DNA from: Akkermansiaceae bacterium
GTDB taxonomy: Bacteria; Verrucomicrobiota; Verrucomicrobiia; Verrucomicrobiales; Akkermansiaceae
Length of the DNA: 64,000 nt
NCBI GenBank assembly: GCA_024233115.1
Contig: JACKQB010000004.1
Coordinates: forward strand, 62,001 to 126,000
Direction: 5' to 3'
Made by a program: the position numbers and the translations under genes. Position 1 is the first letter of the stretch. The number at the start of each line of letters is the position of its first letter. A model generated the notes under the pieces. That model was given only the letters and a program-made list of their open reading frames with translations, searched no databases and had not been told where the DNA came from. This document shows, in pieces, positions 42,803 to 52,990 of this stretch.

Positions 42803-45800
42803 TTACGTTGATGACTTGGCGTTTTTCAATGCCACCGCGCCAGTGAGGCCGATGCCGATCAGGACGAGGAGGGTCCAGGTGATTCTGACGCCGTTGGTGG
42901 ATTCGATATCAAGTTCCAGGGCGAGTTCCTTGCCGCCGTTGACCTGGATGCCACGGGTGAACCGGAGGACTTCACCACGCCCCCGGACGATGGTGCTGAT
43001 GGTCTGCGGGGCGGGCTCGGTGGCGATCTGCTGGCTGATCAGTCGATTGGCAATCTGCTTGAGCGTTTGTTTTTCCTCCAGGCTGTTGCCACGCAGGAAG
43101 TCGTCCACTTTTCGAACATCAAACTCCTGCTGCCCGTTGAACAGGGGGTTGTTCACGGCGGAGTCCTCCAGGTCACGGTTTTGGAAAACTCCATTGCCAG
43201 CGGCTTTGTTGTCGAGGTAAATGCGTTGCCGCCGGGTGTTCAGCCCCCACAGCGCCTGCTGCGTCTGGAGCTGGCGGAGCTGCACCCGGGCGTCTTCGTT
43301 GGATGCCTGGTCGACCGCGTAGTTCTTGGTCACCTTGCTGAGTTCCTTGGCGGCTTCCTTGCGTTTTCCCTGGCGGAGGTAGTCGTTGGCTTTTTGCAAC
43401 GACTGCTGGCCCTTCTGGGCTTCCTCCGTCCGACTGCGCTGGATGGCGTCCAGGTAATCGTCGATCGTATAGTCGCGGATACCACAGCTCTCGCGCAGCT
43501 CGAACTCACCGGAGGCGGCGTCGAGACGGTATCCCTCGGGCACAAGCACCTCCCACTCGAGCGATTCAATGGGGACATTGAACCCCGGGGCGGCGAGTTT
43601 GATGTCAGCGCCGCTGGCCTTGGTGGAGTAGACCAGGGAAACAACCGCCGGCTCGGACTCAACCGGACCAGGAGCAACATGGAACAAGTGATCGGCTCCC
43701 TCTTTCACCACGTGGACCGATTCGTCGTTGACCAGCACATTGTAGAGTGAGGCATCGGCGGGCAGACTGATCCGCAGGGTGCTTTTTTCCAGCACGCGTG
43801 TTTGCAAGGTCACGGATGTCAGCGTATCCCCGCCGGGTGAGAAAATGGTCATCATCTTGCCGCCGGTGACGCGCAGCTTCAAGGTGTCTGCCATCTCGTG
43901 GCGTTTCAGTGCCACCTTGAGCGAGCCCTCGGGCTCGTTGAGTCGGTAACAAAGGTTGGGCACGCTGGTATCGGCGGGGTTGCGCAGCCCCTTGGGAACC
44001 GCGGTCCAGTCCGAGGCACGCCAGCCATTTCCAGGCTGGGCAACTTGCATATCAAGCCGACCGGTCGTACGCACCGCCATGTAGTAAACCAGGCGTTTGG
44101 CTTTGGGAAACAGGGCCGGGTTAATGACCTCCGAGCCCCCTTTTCCACGGTCTGCGCCGCGTTGGTACTCGATCTGCACAGACACCCCGCCGAGCATACC
44201 ACGGCGGAAGCGCAGCTCCCAGACATCATCCTTGAGATGCACGATTTCCTTGACCGCGGTGCCACTCGCACGCACCGTGCGGGCTTCCTCCTCGCTGAGG
44301 CCGGGGAGTTGGACGTTGACCGATTTTACGGCCGCGTGTTCGATCTGATAGACCACGGCGAGCCGGGTGCGGGTCTGCCCCTCGCGCAGCGTCACCTCGT
44401 GTAGCAGGTTCGCCGTGATCCAGGGGTCCAGCTTTTCGATACCGAGGGTGAGGTTCCAATCCGATTGTAAAATCCTGAAGGCGAGGCCACCGGATTGTTT
44501 GACGCGCGGATCGACCTGTGGGGTCGACTGGCCATCCAGACTGGCTTGTGTATTCATACGGGAAACGTTTTTCCGGTCGATGGCACGGACACGGATACCT
44601 TTTTCGGGCATCACTAACAGCTGACCGCTCTGGCGCACGGCTTCGTTGAGAAGAAGCCGGGGAACCTGCCACTCGCCGAGCTCATTCGCCGGGGGGCCGG
44701 TTAGTGCCAGGGTGTATTGCTGGTCACCAAGCGTCTTACCACTGAGGTGCATGGTGACGATGCGTGCACCATTATTATCCGACTCCGTCCAGTGGCTGAG
44801 TGACCGGCCACTCAATGACTCCACCTCCATCCCCTTGGGTAGCGGGAAGCTGAGTTTGAAAATACCTGCCCGGGTGATACTGGTCTGGAGTACGGCTGAA
44901 AGAAGGATACGCTCACTCCCGAGGGTTAGTTCTTGTTGGGAAACCACCCGCACCTCTGACTTCACGGGAGCGACTTGCAGACTCACACTTCCGGCACCCG
45001 ATGCAGAACGATAGACCTTGTGCAGGATACCCCGTTTGACTTTCTGGTCGTTGGCGAAAGCGGGAATCAGGTTCTGGTCGAAGTCGTCCACATTGACCAC
45101 GGAAAGCCCCTCTGTGGTGATTTTTCCAGGCTGTGCTTCCTGGCCAAATGCCAACCCTAACATATTTGTCTCCCCAGCATCACCGGCGACGCTCATGGAG
45201 TTCAGCGTGACTGCCGCCGGCAGGGCATCAAGGCCACGCTGGGTTTCGACGAGGATGGAAAAAACACGCGACTGGGCAGGCTCCAGATCCACCGTAAGCT
45301 GTCGGCTCGCAGGGTCGAACCGCCAGTTTCCCACCGGGGTGCCGGTGACGTCGCCAACGGTAAAGCCGGCAGGCACCGTCAACGCCAGCTGGTCCACCTT
45401 ACCGCTGGCCGGTCGGATGGTAATGCGATGCACACCGTCAACGACACCAGGTGAAGGCAGGTAGAGGTTGGCGATCTCGGCATAAAACCTGGTTTCCTCC
45501 GCATCGATGTTACGCCCCTTGGCACGGACACCGATGACCACCTGCCGGAGGGGTGCCAGCACCAGGGCAACTTTGTTTGTGTCTTCGGAACGTACCGTTT
45601 GCACGGCGGCGTTGGAAAAAATCTCGAGACCCGCCTGGTCGATCTCGGCACTTATTTTCTGCACCGCAGACATCCCGGACGGGAGAATAAAATCAGCATG
45701 GTTGGCGGGCATTGGCATCTCGTAGGTCGCCGTAGCCGTAAGGGCGCCCGCCTGGTCGGCTGCGAGCATCCAGACGGTGTTGTCCCCTTGTTTGATCTTG

Positions 45801-48800
45801 CTGACACGAAGCCCCTCACCGGTAAATGATGTCAGGATGGCTGGTTCGCGTAACAGGAGATAGCTGACGCCTTGTTTCGCCTGGAGCTGGATATCCATGG
45901 TGGCGTAGAGGCGGTCTTTTTCTATTTTCCACGTCTGGTTGACAGAATCGAGCGCCCGGGAATCCTCCGCGGCGACAACAGCCGGGGTGGCAGCAAAGAA
46001 CATGAAGCCCAAGCCAGCGGCGAGGACGAGCAGCTTGATGGCACCTTCAGTGGCCATACCACTATGACCATCGGCGGCCCCGAGCGCGACGACCTCATCG
46101 GCTTCTGCACGCTCCTTTTCCAATCGTTTCGCCCGCTCGGCATTCCAGCGGCTCCAGTGGTTGAAGGTTTTGATCAATGCGAGGATCAACAGCAGTGCGG
46201 CGATGGCAGCCAGTGTGTAGAAAAAGACGAATCCGCCACCACGCTGGGCGAGGATGCCACCGGAGACAGCCGCGATCGCCAAGGCCCTCAGCCAGAGGCT
46301 GCGCCATTTTTTCAGGACAAGGCCTCCTAACAGGGCGATGCCGCCCAGGAGACCGGCGATGATTCCCAACCACGATACCATCGCACGCCATGGTGCGATG
46401 TTTTGCAAGGTCACATTGACCGGAGCATCGGCAGAGACGACCTGGGCGGTGATTTCCAGATAGCGCTGGTTGACCCGGCGCTCACCGATGATTTCCCGGG
46501 CGATGCTGACGGAGAGGATGATGATCAGGACAAACGCTAGAATCGTGAATGCCCTGCTCCATGCGGCGGGTGTTTTGCGTCTCAGTAAACAGGCACCAGC
46601 CAGAAAGAGCACGGCGATCCCCAGAACGGCCGGCCCCCGGCCTTGCAGGCTTTCAAATCCAGTCTGAGTCAGCGGCGGGGTACGGACACCGCTGTCGTTG
46701 TCAGCGGGAACCAGGAGCCTCCCTTTTTCCGCACTGACTTTCCAACCCGCAATGATCATCGGCGCGGTCAGGATGGGGGCGCCGAGCTGCACCTTGTTTC
46801 CCTTGTCGGCAGCACCACCGTAGCGGACGACCACGCGGACAGGTTTGTTAGGGTCATCTGCGGCGGGCAGTGGCAGTAGATAGAGATCTCCGTCCTTGCG
46901 TGTGGTGATGCTCTGGTTGTTGGCCCGGGCATCCCAAAGCCGGGCATTCCCGGGCAGGGTCATCTTGAGAGCCTGTCGACCGCGGGTGCGCACATAGAAG
47001 GTGGCTTCGGTCATCACCTGACCGTCGCGCGAGACGAGGCTTTTCAGTTCTGCAAAATCGACGACCTGGTCGAGGGTTTGGCCCGGCTCATACCAGGCGA
47101 CCTCAATTTCCACTTCAAACGGACGGGCTGCGTATTGCCAGGCCTTGATGGCGGGGGCTGTGGTCAGCATACGGAACTCGGCGGGAAGTTCCTGGGCACT
47201 GATTTCGAGTAGCCCCGGGGTGGCATTGATCGCCTTGTGATTACCAAGCAGAGGACTCACCACCTCGATAAAACCGCTTTCGCCTTGCACATCCATGGGG
47301 CGCACCTCCGCAAGTTTCAGCTTACCGCCGCGGGCACTCATGGCATTTTCAAAAGTGACCAACAAGGTGGCGGCACCACTGACCGGCTGCTCTAACTGGA
47401 CGATGACCTTATCCCCCTCGACCCGACGCCACTGTCGGACATTCTGGCCTTCGATGGTGACATTGCCAAAGCTTTCGGGCACGGAAAGCTCCCACTGGTT
47501 GACAGGCGCGCCCACGACGAAGTAGTTCAGCAAGACCGAGCCATAGGCCATGCCCTCTTTCAGGGAGTAGAGGTGGAACACGTCCGCTTGCACACTCTGC
47601 TCGCGGGCATCGATTTTCATGGATGCCGACCATGCCTTGTCACCTGCATTGGCGCGGAGACGGTAGGTCTGCTGGATGTCCGGATTTTTCATCGGGAAAT
47701 AGGACAGCGGAGTTTCTGTTAGTCCGTCCACCTTGTCGGGAACGACCCTCCATCCGGCGGCGGCGGAGATACCGATATGGCCGCGCACGGATTTGACATC
47801 CGGGTATTCCAGCACGGGAAGCTGCCAGATACCGGCCTCGGCGGGAGCGTTCTTTTCCAGCCGCAGAGAGATCAGCTGTCGGCCAGCCACGGCCCGGTTG
47901 AACAGCACCTTGACATCACGCAGGCCTTTTTCCACGGAAGTGCCGACCACGTAGTCGGCCACCTCGGCACCAACGAGTGTGGCAACAGCATAGCCGTCGG
48001 GAATCCTCACTTCCCACTCACGAAGTGGAGCCTCACGGATATCGAGTTCGACGGTCACCTGGATAATCCGGTCGCTCTCGCTCTGTTCATATACCACCAC
48101 CTCGTTGAGCGAAACCTCGGGTAGGATCTGGTCGGCGCGGACCGACCAGGTGTAATCGGCAGACGGGTAACGGTAGACAAAGACCTGCCGCGCCTTGATC
48201 GCCTTGCTTGGAAATTGCTCGGGGGAAAGCTGCATCATACCCTGCACGCCGGCGGTTTCGAGCCGCACCGCACCGGCATTGCTGAGTCGGACATGGCCCG
48301 AATGACGGAGCACGTCCACAGGAGTGAGCCGCATGGGATTCGCGGTGACAGGAAAGTTTCCAAGCGCCTGCTGGCTGCGAATTTTCAGCACACCATCATC
48401 CTCTAACGGCAGGCTGAGACTCACTTTGAGATGTCTGCCTCCACCCGGGCCCGCGACCACGGTCCAGCCGGCCACATGGGTGCCCTCGACATCGAGCACT
48501 TCGCCGGGGCCGTCCATACGCAGGGTGACGTCGTTGATCTTCCCTTGGAGGACCTTGAGTTCGATCAAGCTGACCTGGCGCAACAAACCGGCACCGACCG
48601 AGACATCGGTAAGTCCCTTGCTGGTGTAGGCCAGTTTTCCTTCGCCGGCATTGCGGCCTTTTTTCCATGCGAGCACACAGTGCCCGGTGGCGGGAAGAAA
48701 CCCGCGCCACTCGCCAGCTCCCGAACCGTCTGCCAGCGGACGCGGATGGAGCGGCTGGGATTTATTAAATTCCACATTCGCCGCCAGGCCTGACAACTGC

Positions 48801-49804
48801 ACCGGCACCACGGCACCCTGCGGGGCGGTGAAGTCGATCATTTTCCAACCGGCGCTATCTTCATCGATACGCGCAATGATTTCCAACTGCACGGGGAATT
48901 GTCCGGCCCGGTCGAACTCCAGCTGATAGATGCTGCCACCCTGCGCTTGCTGTTTGAGGGTGAGGCGATAGTCGGGACTGCCCTGGATGCTGCTGACGGC
49001 GGCACGACCGCTCAGGAAGTCGACGACTCCGCCATCGGCCTCGGCGACATGCGCGGTGGCGGTCAGGGTGAAGCTGGCGCTGCCCAGTTTTTCGTCGACC
49101 CGACCGACAATCCGCACCCCACGCAATTCCACTTTGGCGGGAGCTGCGCCAGACGGGTTCAATTGCAGCGAAAGCGTGCTGTCGCCATTGCTGAAAAACG
49201 ACCAGTCTTTTTCGAGTGGTTGCATACCGGCGATTTTAGAAACACGTGCATCGATCCCACCGGGATCAATTGTTAGCGTAGAGGAAAACCCCGATGCTTT
49301 ACCCGGCCCAAGAGTGAGCAGTTGGGTTGTGGCAGGAAGGGATTTGATCTCGGATCGGCACTTCACGGTCATTTGCAACTGCCTCTGTTGGGGGGCTCCT
49401 GTTCGTTGCACGGGTTTGATGTCCAGGAACCGCTGTGTTCCATCGGCTGATGTCCTCACCGCCCAATCCACAAGGCTCGCGCCTGTGACGGATGTCACCT
49501 CCCCCTGACCGTGTAATGCCAGTGTGAGCAGCTCGGGGTGACCTTGGAAAACAGCCAGGTCCAGCTCGATGGACTGGGTGATCTCGCTTGCTGTTAGTCT
49601 GGCCGTCGCTGTGGCCCTGGCGTTGAAAAAGAGCGGGGGTTTGGGTAAAACACCCTTGGCGGTGAGGGTGACGGCACCCGTCCCGTTTTCGTCGACAGAA
49701 GCCTGGACACCGGCAGCGGGAGCAGGCTGGTCCTGGGCGATGGCTGCTCCAGCTGCCAGGAGCAGGGTGAAAATGACATTTTTGATCATGGGTTTAATTA
49801 TCAT
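42803..49804 (-). CDS. giant (2333-residue) exported membrane protein with central TM block
   Basis: 7002 bp, one open frame. A signal peptide opens it (VIFTLLLAAGAAIAQ). Residues about 30-1050 are beta-rich and extracytoplasmic. A membrane block at about 1057-1278 has five or six helices (VLGIAVLFLAGACLL; AFTILAFVLIIILSVSIA; WLGIIAGLLGGIALLGG; FVFFYTLAAIAALLLILALI; LLVLAAGLGFMFFAATPAVV). A second beta-rich half (about 1280-2130), a helical region (EEAQKGQQSLQKANDYLRQG, about 2150-2200) and a C-terminal TM helix (WTLLVLIGIGLTGAVAL) complete it. The last central helix looks like an internal signal peptide, so a fusion of two exported proteins is likely. It is the third gene of an ECF sigma-VWA cluster. 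No known family is recognised. Confidence 0.8.
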   Translation of the reverse strand: MIIKPMIKNVIFTLLLAAGAAIAQDQPAPAAGVQASVDENGTGAVTLTAKGVLPKPPLFFNARATATARLTASEITQSIELDLAVFQGHPELLTLALHGQGEVTSVTGASLVDWAVRTSADGTQRFLDIKPVQRTGAPQQRQLQMTVKCRSEIKSLPATTQLLTLGPGKASGFSSTLTIDPGGIDARVSKIAGMQPLEKDWSFFSNGDSTLSLQLNPSGAAPAKVELRGVRIVGRVDEKLGSASFTLTATAHVAEADGGVVDFLSGRAAVSSIQGSPDYRLTLKQQAQGGSIYQLEFDRAGQFPVQLEIIARIDEDSAGWKMIDFTAPQGAVVPVQLSGLAANVEFNKSQPLHPRPLADGSGAGEWRGFLPATGHCVLAWKKGRNAGEGKLAYTSKGLTDVSVGAGLLRQVSLIELKVLQGKINDVTLRMDGPGEVLDVEGTHVAGWTVVAGPGGGRHLKVSLSLPLEDDGVLKIRSQQALGNFPVTANPMRLTPVDVLRHSGHVRLSNAGAVRLETAGVQGMMQLSPEQFPSKAIKARQVFVYRYPSADYTWSVRADQILPEVSLNEVVVYEQSESDRIIQVTVELDIREAPLREWEVRIPDGYAVATLVGAEVADYVVGTSVEKGLRDVKVLFNRAVAGRQLISLRLEKNAPAEAGIWQLPVLEYPDVKSVRGHIGISAAAGWRVVPDKVDGLTETPLSYFPMKNPDIQQTYRLRANAGDKAWSASMKIDAREQSVQADVFHLYSLKEGMAYGSVLLNYFVVGAPVNQWELSVPESFGNVTIEGQNVRQWRRVEGDKVIVQLEQPVSGAATLLVTFENAMSARGGKLKLAEVRPMDVQGESGFIEVVSPLLGNHKAINATPGLLEISAQELPAEFRMLTTAPAIKAWQYAARPFEVEIEVAWYEPGQTLDQVVDFAELKSLVSRDGQVMTEATFYVRTRGRQALKMTLPGNARLWDARANNQSITTRKDGDLYLLPLPAADDPNKPVRVVVRYGGAADKGNKVQLGAPILTAPMIIAGWKVSAEKGRLLVPADNDSGVRTPPLTQTGFESLQGRGPAVLGIAVLFLAGACLLRRKTPAAWSRAFTILAFVLIIILSVSIAREIIGERRVNQRYLEITAQVVSADAPVNVTLQNIAPWRAMVSWLGIIAGLLGGIALLGGLVLKKWRSLWLRALAIAAVSGGILAQRGGGFVFFYTLAAIAALLLILALIKTFNHWSRWNAERAKRLEKERAEADEVVALGAADGHSGMATEGAIKLLVLAAGLGFMFFAATPAVVAAEDSRALDSVNQTWKIEKDRLYATMDIQLQAKQGVSYLLLREPAILTSFTGEGLRVSKIKQGDNTVWMLAADQAGALTATATYEMPMPANHADFILPSGMSAVQKISAEIDQAGLEIFSNAAVQTVRSEDTNKVALVLAPLRQVVIGVRAKGRNIDAEETRFYAEIANLYLPSPGVVDGVHRITIRPASGKVDQLALTVPAGFTVGDVTGTPVGNWRFDPASRQLTVDLEPAQSRVFSILVETQRGLDALPAAVTLNSMSVAGDAGETNMLGLAFGQEAQPGKITTEGLSVVNVDDFDQNLIPAFANDQKVKRGILHKVYRSASGAGSVSLQVAPVKSEVRVVSQQELTLGSERILLSAVLQTSITRAGIFKLSFPLPKGMEVESLSGRSLSHWTESDNNGARIVTMHLSGKTLGDQQYTLALTGPPANELGEWQVPRLLLNEAVRQSGQLLVMPEKGIRVRAIDRKNVSRMNTQASLDGQSTPQVDPRVKQSGGLAFRILQSDWNLTLGIEKLDPWITANLLHEVTLREGQTRTRLAVVYQIEHAAVKSVNVQLPGLSEEEARTVRASGTAVKEIVHLKDDVWELRFRRGMLGGVSVQIEYQRGADRGKGGSEVINPALFPKAKRLVYYMAVRTTGRLDMQVAQPGNGWRASDWTAVPKGLRNPADTSVPNLCYRLNEPEGSLKVALKRHEMADTLKLRVTGGKMMTIFSPGGDTLTSVTLQTRVLEKSTLRISLPADASLYNVLVNDESVHVVKEGADHLFHVAPGPVESEPAVVSLVYSTKASGADIKLAAPGFNVPIESLEWEVLVPEGYRLDAASGEFELRESCGIRDYTIDDYLDAIQRSRTEEAQKGQQSLQKANDYLRQGKRKEAAKELSKVTKNYAVDQASNEDARVQLRQLQTQQALWGLNTRRQRIYLDNKAAGNGVFQNRDLEDSAVNNPLFNGQQEFDVRKVDDFLRGNSLEEKQTLKQIANRLISQQIATEPAPQTISTIVRGRGEVLRFTRGIQVNGGKELALELDIESTNGVRITWTLLVLIGIGLTGAVALKNAKSST

Positions 49805-49851
49805 GGTGGTGAGGTGACGTTGGTAAAGAGGATGTAAATTGGTGTGCGGGT

Positions 49852-49921
49852 TTGTAAGCTGTCGGCATGCCAGGGTTGGTTGTGGCTTGGGTTGTCGACA
49901 GCTTGCAAAGCTGTCCTACTT
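49852..49921. repeat. second REP/BIME-like paired repeat
   Basis: Left arm GTAAGCTGTCGGCA (near 49852-49866) is the reverse complement of part of the 40813 element. The right arm (49885-49921) begins GCTTGGGTTG and carries GACAGCTT-GCA-AAGCTGTC then CTACTT. It overlaps the stop codon of the 49916-52897 gene. Confidence 0.8.
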
Positions 49922-52897
49922 GACCTTCCTGCACATGCTGATGAGGTCGCGGACCTTGGCATCGGAGGAAAAGTGACCGCTGAGCTGGTTGAGTGTGTTT
50001 GAGATCATGGAGAACCTGACAGAGCCGGCATCGGTGCCGTGGAGTTTTTCACCGAGCATGGCAGCGGTCCCTGCGAGCTGCATGGAGGGTGTGGCGAGGT
50101 CAAACGACGGTGCCTGTGGCTCGTAGGGAAGTGGCCATGAGCGCTCGACCATCCGACCGGAACCGGCATCGAGGAACCGGACGAAGACCTCGCCCAACTC
50201 CCCGGTGCCCTGGGGGTTGACTTGAATTTGGTAAACGGCATTACCGGCCTCCTCGGCGGCCATCTCAGCGGCGTCCACCTTGTCGTTACGGAAGTCCTCT
50301 TTTTTCAGGCGGTGTTTCTCGAACCCTAACAAGCGGTAACGCGTTACGCGGCCGGGGTTGAACTTGACCTGCACCTTGACGTTTTTCGCGGCTGGCGTGA
50401 GGGCACCGGCAAGTTGTTTGGCAAAGCCGCTATCGGCATCCTCGGCGCGGTTGAGGAAGTAGTAGCGACCGTCCCCCTTTCTGGTGAGGGCTTCGAGGAT
50501 GTCGTCGTTAAGTCCCTCGGCACCCACGCCACAGGCATCAAAGGCGATGCCCTCCTGGCGCATGGCGACAATCTGGTTAGAGAGTTCCTCCGGGATGGTA
50601 TTGCCGAGGTTGGCTACTCCATCGGTGATCAGGACAACGCGGTCCTGGGCACCCTCGCTGTGCTGTCGTTTGGCCAGTGTGCGGGCGAGGCGCAAAGCCT
50701 CTTCGATGTTCGTTCCACCTTCGCTCGGAGTATTGGCGACGATCTCAACCAGCTTCTGCGCCTTGTCGCCGCTTATGCGGTCGGCCAGAAGCCGGGGCTG
50801 ACGCGCAAATCCCACCAGCGTGATCACATCCTGCGGCCCCAGCTGCGCTGCCAGCACCTGGATGGCGGCAAGCACAGAAGCCTCGCGGTCCTCACGTTCC
50901 ATGGAGCCTGAGTTGTCTAACAATATCGTGAGGCGGAGCGGGGCAGACCGACCGATCGAGGCGGTTTTCATACCGACGCGCAGTAAATTCCGCTGCTGTA
51001 AAAACGGGTGGGCTGATTGTTCGATGGCACAGGCAACCGGCTCGCCGCGTCGTGGTGAGGGATCGCCATAATCGAAGGCATTGACAAATTCCTCGGTGCG
51101 CACCTTGGCGGCATCGGGCCACTGTCCATTTTCCAACAGAGCCACCTTGGCGAGCTTGAAGGAGACATCGGCGACGTTGAGGGAGAAGGTGGAAAACGGA
51201 GTGGCGGCCGTTGTGGTTTCGTCTGGCAGCGCTTTGGGAGTGACGGGGGACGGGGTGGTGGTTGTGGGGCGACTTGACGGCATGGCTGCCGCTTGGCTTT
51301 CAGGAGGCACGGTCATCTCCCAGGCTTTATCGACCTCCTTGAGGAGTTCAGCACGGGTGTGATCGTAGGCGGCGCGATAATAATCGGATTTATTGGCAGC
51401 AACCTTTTCTAACAAACGTCTCGCTTGTTTGTTATAGGGGTCGACCCTCAGTGCTTCTTGAAGCTCTTTCTCAGCTTCCTCATATTTGCCGAGGTTAAGG
51501 TAACCTTCACCCAGATAGAGGCCTTTGCGCACGTCTTTAGCTTTGTCAGCATGTTCAGGGATTACGGTGGCGCCCCTCCTTGCCATTTCCTTTTCTGCAA
51601 TCGAGCCTCCCTTGAATTCACCTCCCCTGTGAATTGAATTGGGCAACTCGGGTGGTTCATACTCAGAGTAATATAGAAATTGATTGTCCTGGCTGGTTCT
51701 TGCTTTTTTAGCTTCTCCGGAGAGTCTGAAATGGTAACTGCTTGCCGATTTTTCATCACGATCCCCTAGGGTCATGCGGCCGTTTGAATCGATCGGTGCC
51801 TGGGCATCCCAATTCATTTTTTGACCAATTTGAGGCTGAGGCATATCCTGTCTTTCAGAGGGGGCCGTCCGGTCCGGATTATTCAAGATGGCATCAATGG
51901 AATTGCGGGTGGTGGCAAAATCACCACTGCGCAGCCCGCTTGTAGCTTTACCTGTACTACCAGGCGCCCGAGAGGAAAAGGGGTCGGCGGCTCCCGATTC
52001 ATCTCCGCTGCCGCCGCCAGAACCACCGCTTACTTTGCTACCGTCGGCTGCACCGCTACCCCAGCCATCGCCGAAGTCTTCGCCGTTGCCGAAATCGGGT
52101 GATGGCTCGGGGATCGGCATATCGACAGATGGCACAGGCACGGCTGCGGGTGAGTTTGTGTTAGATGCAATCACCCTCGCCATCGATGAACTGGGTGACG
52201 ACGGTTTTTTTGCAACGGATCGGCCCATTTCGCGTTTGGCGACGGTTTTTTTATTTTCTTTATTATCTTCTTTTTTGCCTTCTTCTGTTTCGGAGAGGCT
52301 TCGGAAGGATGAATCCTTCCCACTCCAGGGTGTCCTGGCAGGCCGGTGGATGGGAGAGGGGGTTCCCTCTATCATTTCCTTGGGCAGAGGTGTTTGGAGC
52401 TCCATCATGCGCCTGTTTTCCTGCAAGGGTAACAACTCTTCAGCCTCCGAAGCCTGGTAGGTGACTATTTCTGGAGAAAATCTCTCCACTGATGACCGTT
52501 TGTAAACCGGGGTGGCCATCATAAAGAGGATGAGGCAGAGCATCAGGCATGCGGCAATGGCGACTGAGGCGCGGATTTGTTTTTTCCAGATCGATCTGTG
52601 CCGCTGGCTTTTTGCCGGTTGTTGGGTCGGTGTTTTCCCAGTCCTGGAAAAAGCTTTTTTCAACTCCGCCCGGCGGTCATTCGACAGCTGCCATTGTTCA
52701 TCTTGCTGTGGCTGCATCGCATCGCCCAGCCATTCGTGTATCACCTCTACCCGACGGTGAAAAATGGCAAGTTCCGGTTTTTCCTTGATCAGACGCTCCA
52801 ACTCATCCACCTCGAAGTCACTGGCCTCACCTAGGACAAGGGCGGTGATCCGGGCCTCTAGCTCGGGTTCAATGTAGGTGTGGAGGTTGTCGTTCAT
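49916..52897 (-). CDS. anti-sigma-like / TPR / von Willebrand A membrane protein
   Basis: 993 residues. Residues 1-65 (PELEARITALVLGEASDFEV, DELERLIKEKPE) resemble the cytoplasmic part of anti-sigma factors, followed by a TM helix (about 108-130). A long low-complexity Ser/Gly/Pro region with SGGSGGGSGDESGAADPFSS leads to a TPR (YLGEGYLNLGKYEEAEKELQ) near residue 460. A VWA domain has a full MIDAS: Asp661-Asn-Ser663-Gly-Ser665 in LLDNSGSMER, and a C-terminal YfbK-like (DUF3520) part. It probably anchors the ECF sigma factor encoded next to it and contacts proteins outside the cytoplasm by metal-dependent binding. Its stop lies in a REP-like repeat. Confidence 0.85.
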   Translation of the reverse strand: MNDNLHTYIEPELEARITALVLGEASDFEVDELERLIKEKPELAIFHRRVEVIHEWLGDAMQPQQDEQWQLSNDRRAELKKAFSRTGKTPTQQPAKSQRHRSIWKKQIRASVAIAACLMLCLILFMMATPVYKRSSVERFSPEIVTYQASEAEELLPLQENRRMMELQTPLPKEMIEGTPSPIHRPARTPWSGKDSSFRSLSETEEGKKEDNKENKKTVAKREMGRSVAKKPSSPSSSMARVIASNTNSPAAVPVPSVDMPIPEPSPDFGNGEDFGDGWGSGAADGSKVSGGSGGGSGDESGAADPFSSRAPGSTGKATSGLRSGDFATTRNSIDAILNNPDRTAPSERQDMPQPQIGQKMNWDAQAPIDSNGRMTLGDRDEKSASSYHFRLSGEAKKARTSQDNQFLYYSEYEPPELPNSIHRGGEFKGGSIAEKEMARRGATVIPEHADKAKDVRKGLYLGEGYLNLGKYEEAEKELQEALRVDPYNKQARRLLEKVAANKSDYYRAAYDHTRAELLKEVDKAWEMTVPPESQAAAMPSSRPTTTTPSPVTPKALPDETTTAATPFSTFSLNVADVSFKLAKVALLENGQWPDAAKVRTEEFVNAFDYGDPSPRRGEPVACAIEQSAHPFLQQRNLLRVGMKTASIGRSAPLRLTILLDNSGSMEREDREASVLAAIQVLAAQLGPQDVITLVGFARQPRLLADRISGDKAQKLVEIVANTPSEGGTNIEEALRLARTLAKRQHSEGAQDRVVLITDGVANLGNTIPEELSNQIVAMRQEGIAFDACGVGAEGLNDDILEALTRKGDGRYYFLNRAEDADSGFAKQLAGALTPAAKNVKVQVKFNPGRVTRYRLLGFEKHRLKKEDFRNDKVDAAEMAAEEAGNAVYQIQVNPQGTGELGEVFVRFLDAGSGRMVERSWPLPYEPQAPSFDLATPSMQLAGTAAMLGEKLHGTDAGSVRFSMISNTLNQLSGHFSSDAKVRDLISMCRKVK

Positions 52898-52990
52898 TTT
52901 TTTGGGGCAGGATTTTTCAGGAGTGCTTGGGTTGCTTTTGGCTTGGGTTGATGGCGGGCGGGACGCCCACGCTCCCTTGGTATTTGGAGT
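52898..52990. repeat. intergenic spacer with GCTTGGGTTG words and hairpin
   Basis: GCTTGGGTTG occurs at 52925-52934 and 52941-52950, the same 10-mer that opens the two REP-like elements. GGGCG-GGA-CGCCC follows, then TTGGTATTTGGAGTTT. It separates the sigma gene from the VWA gene. Confidence 0.6.
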
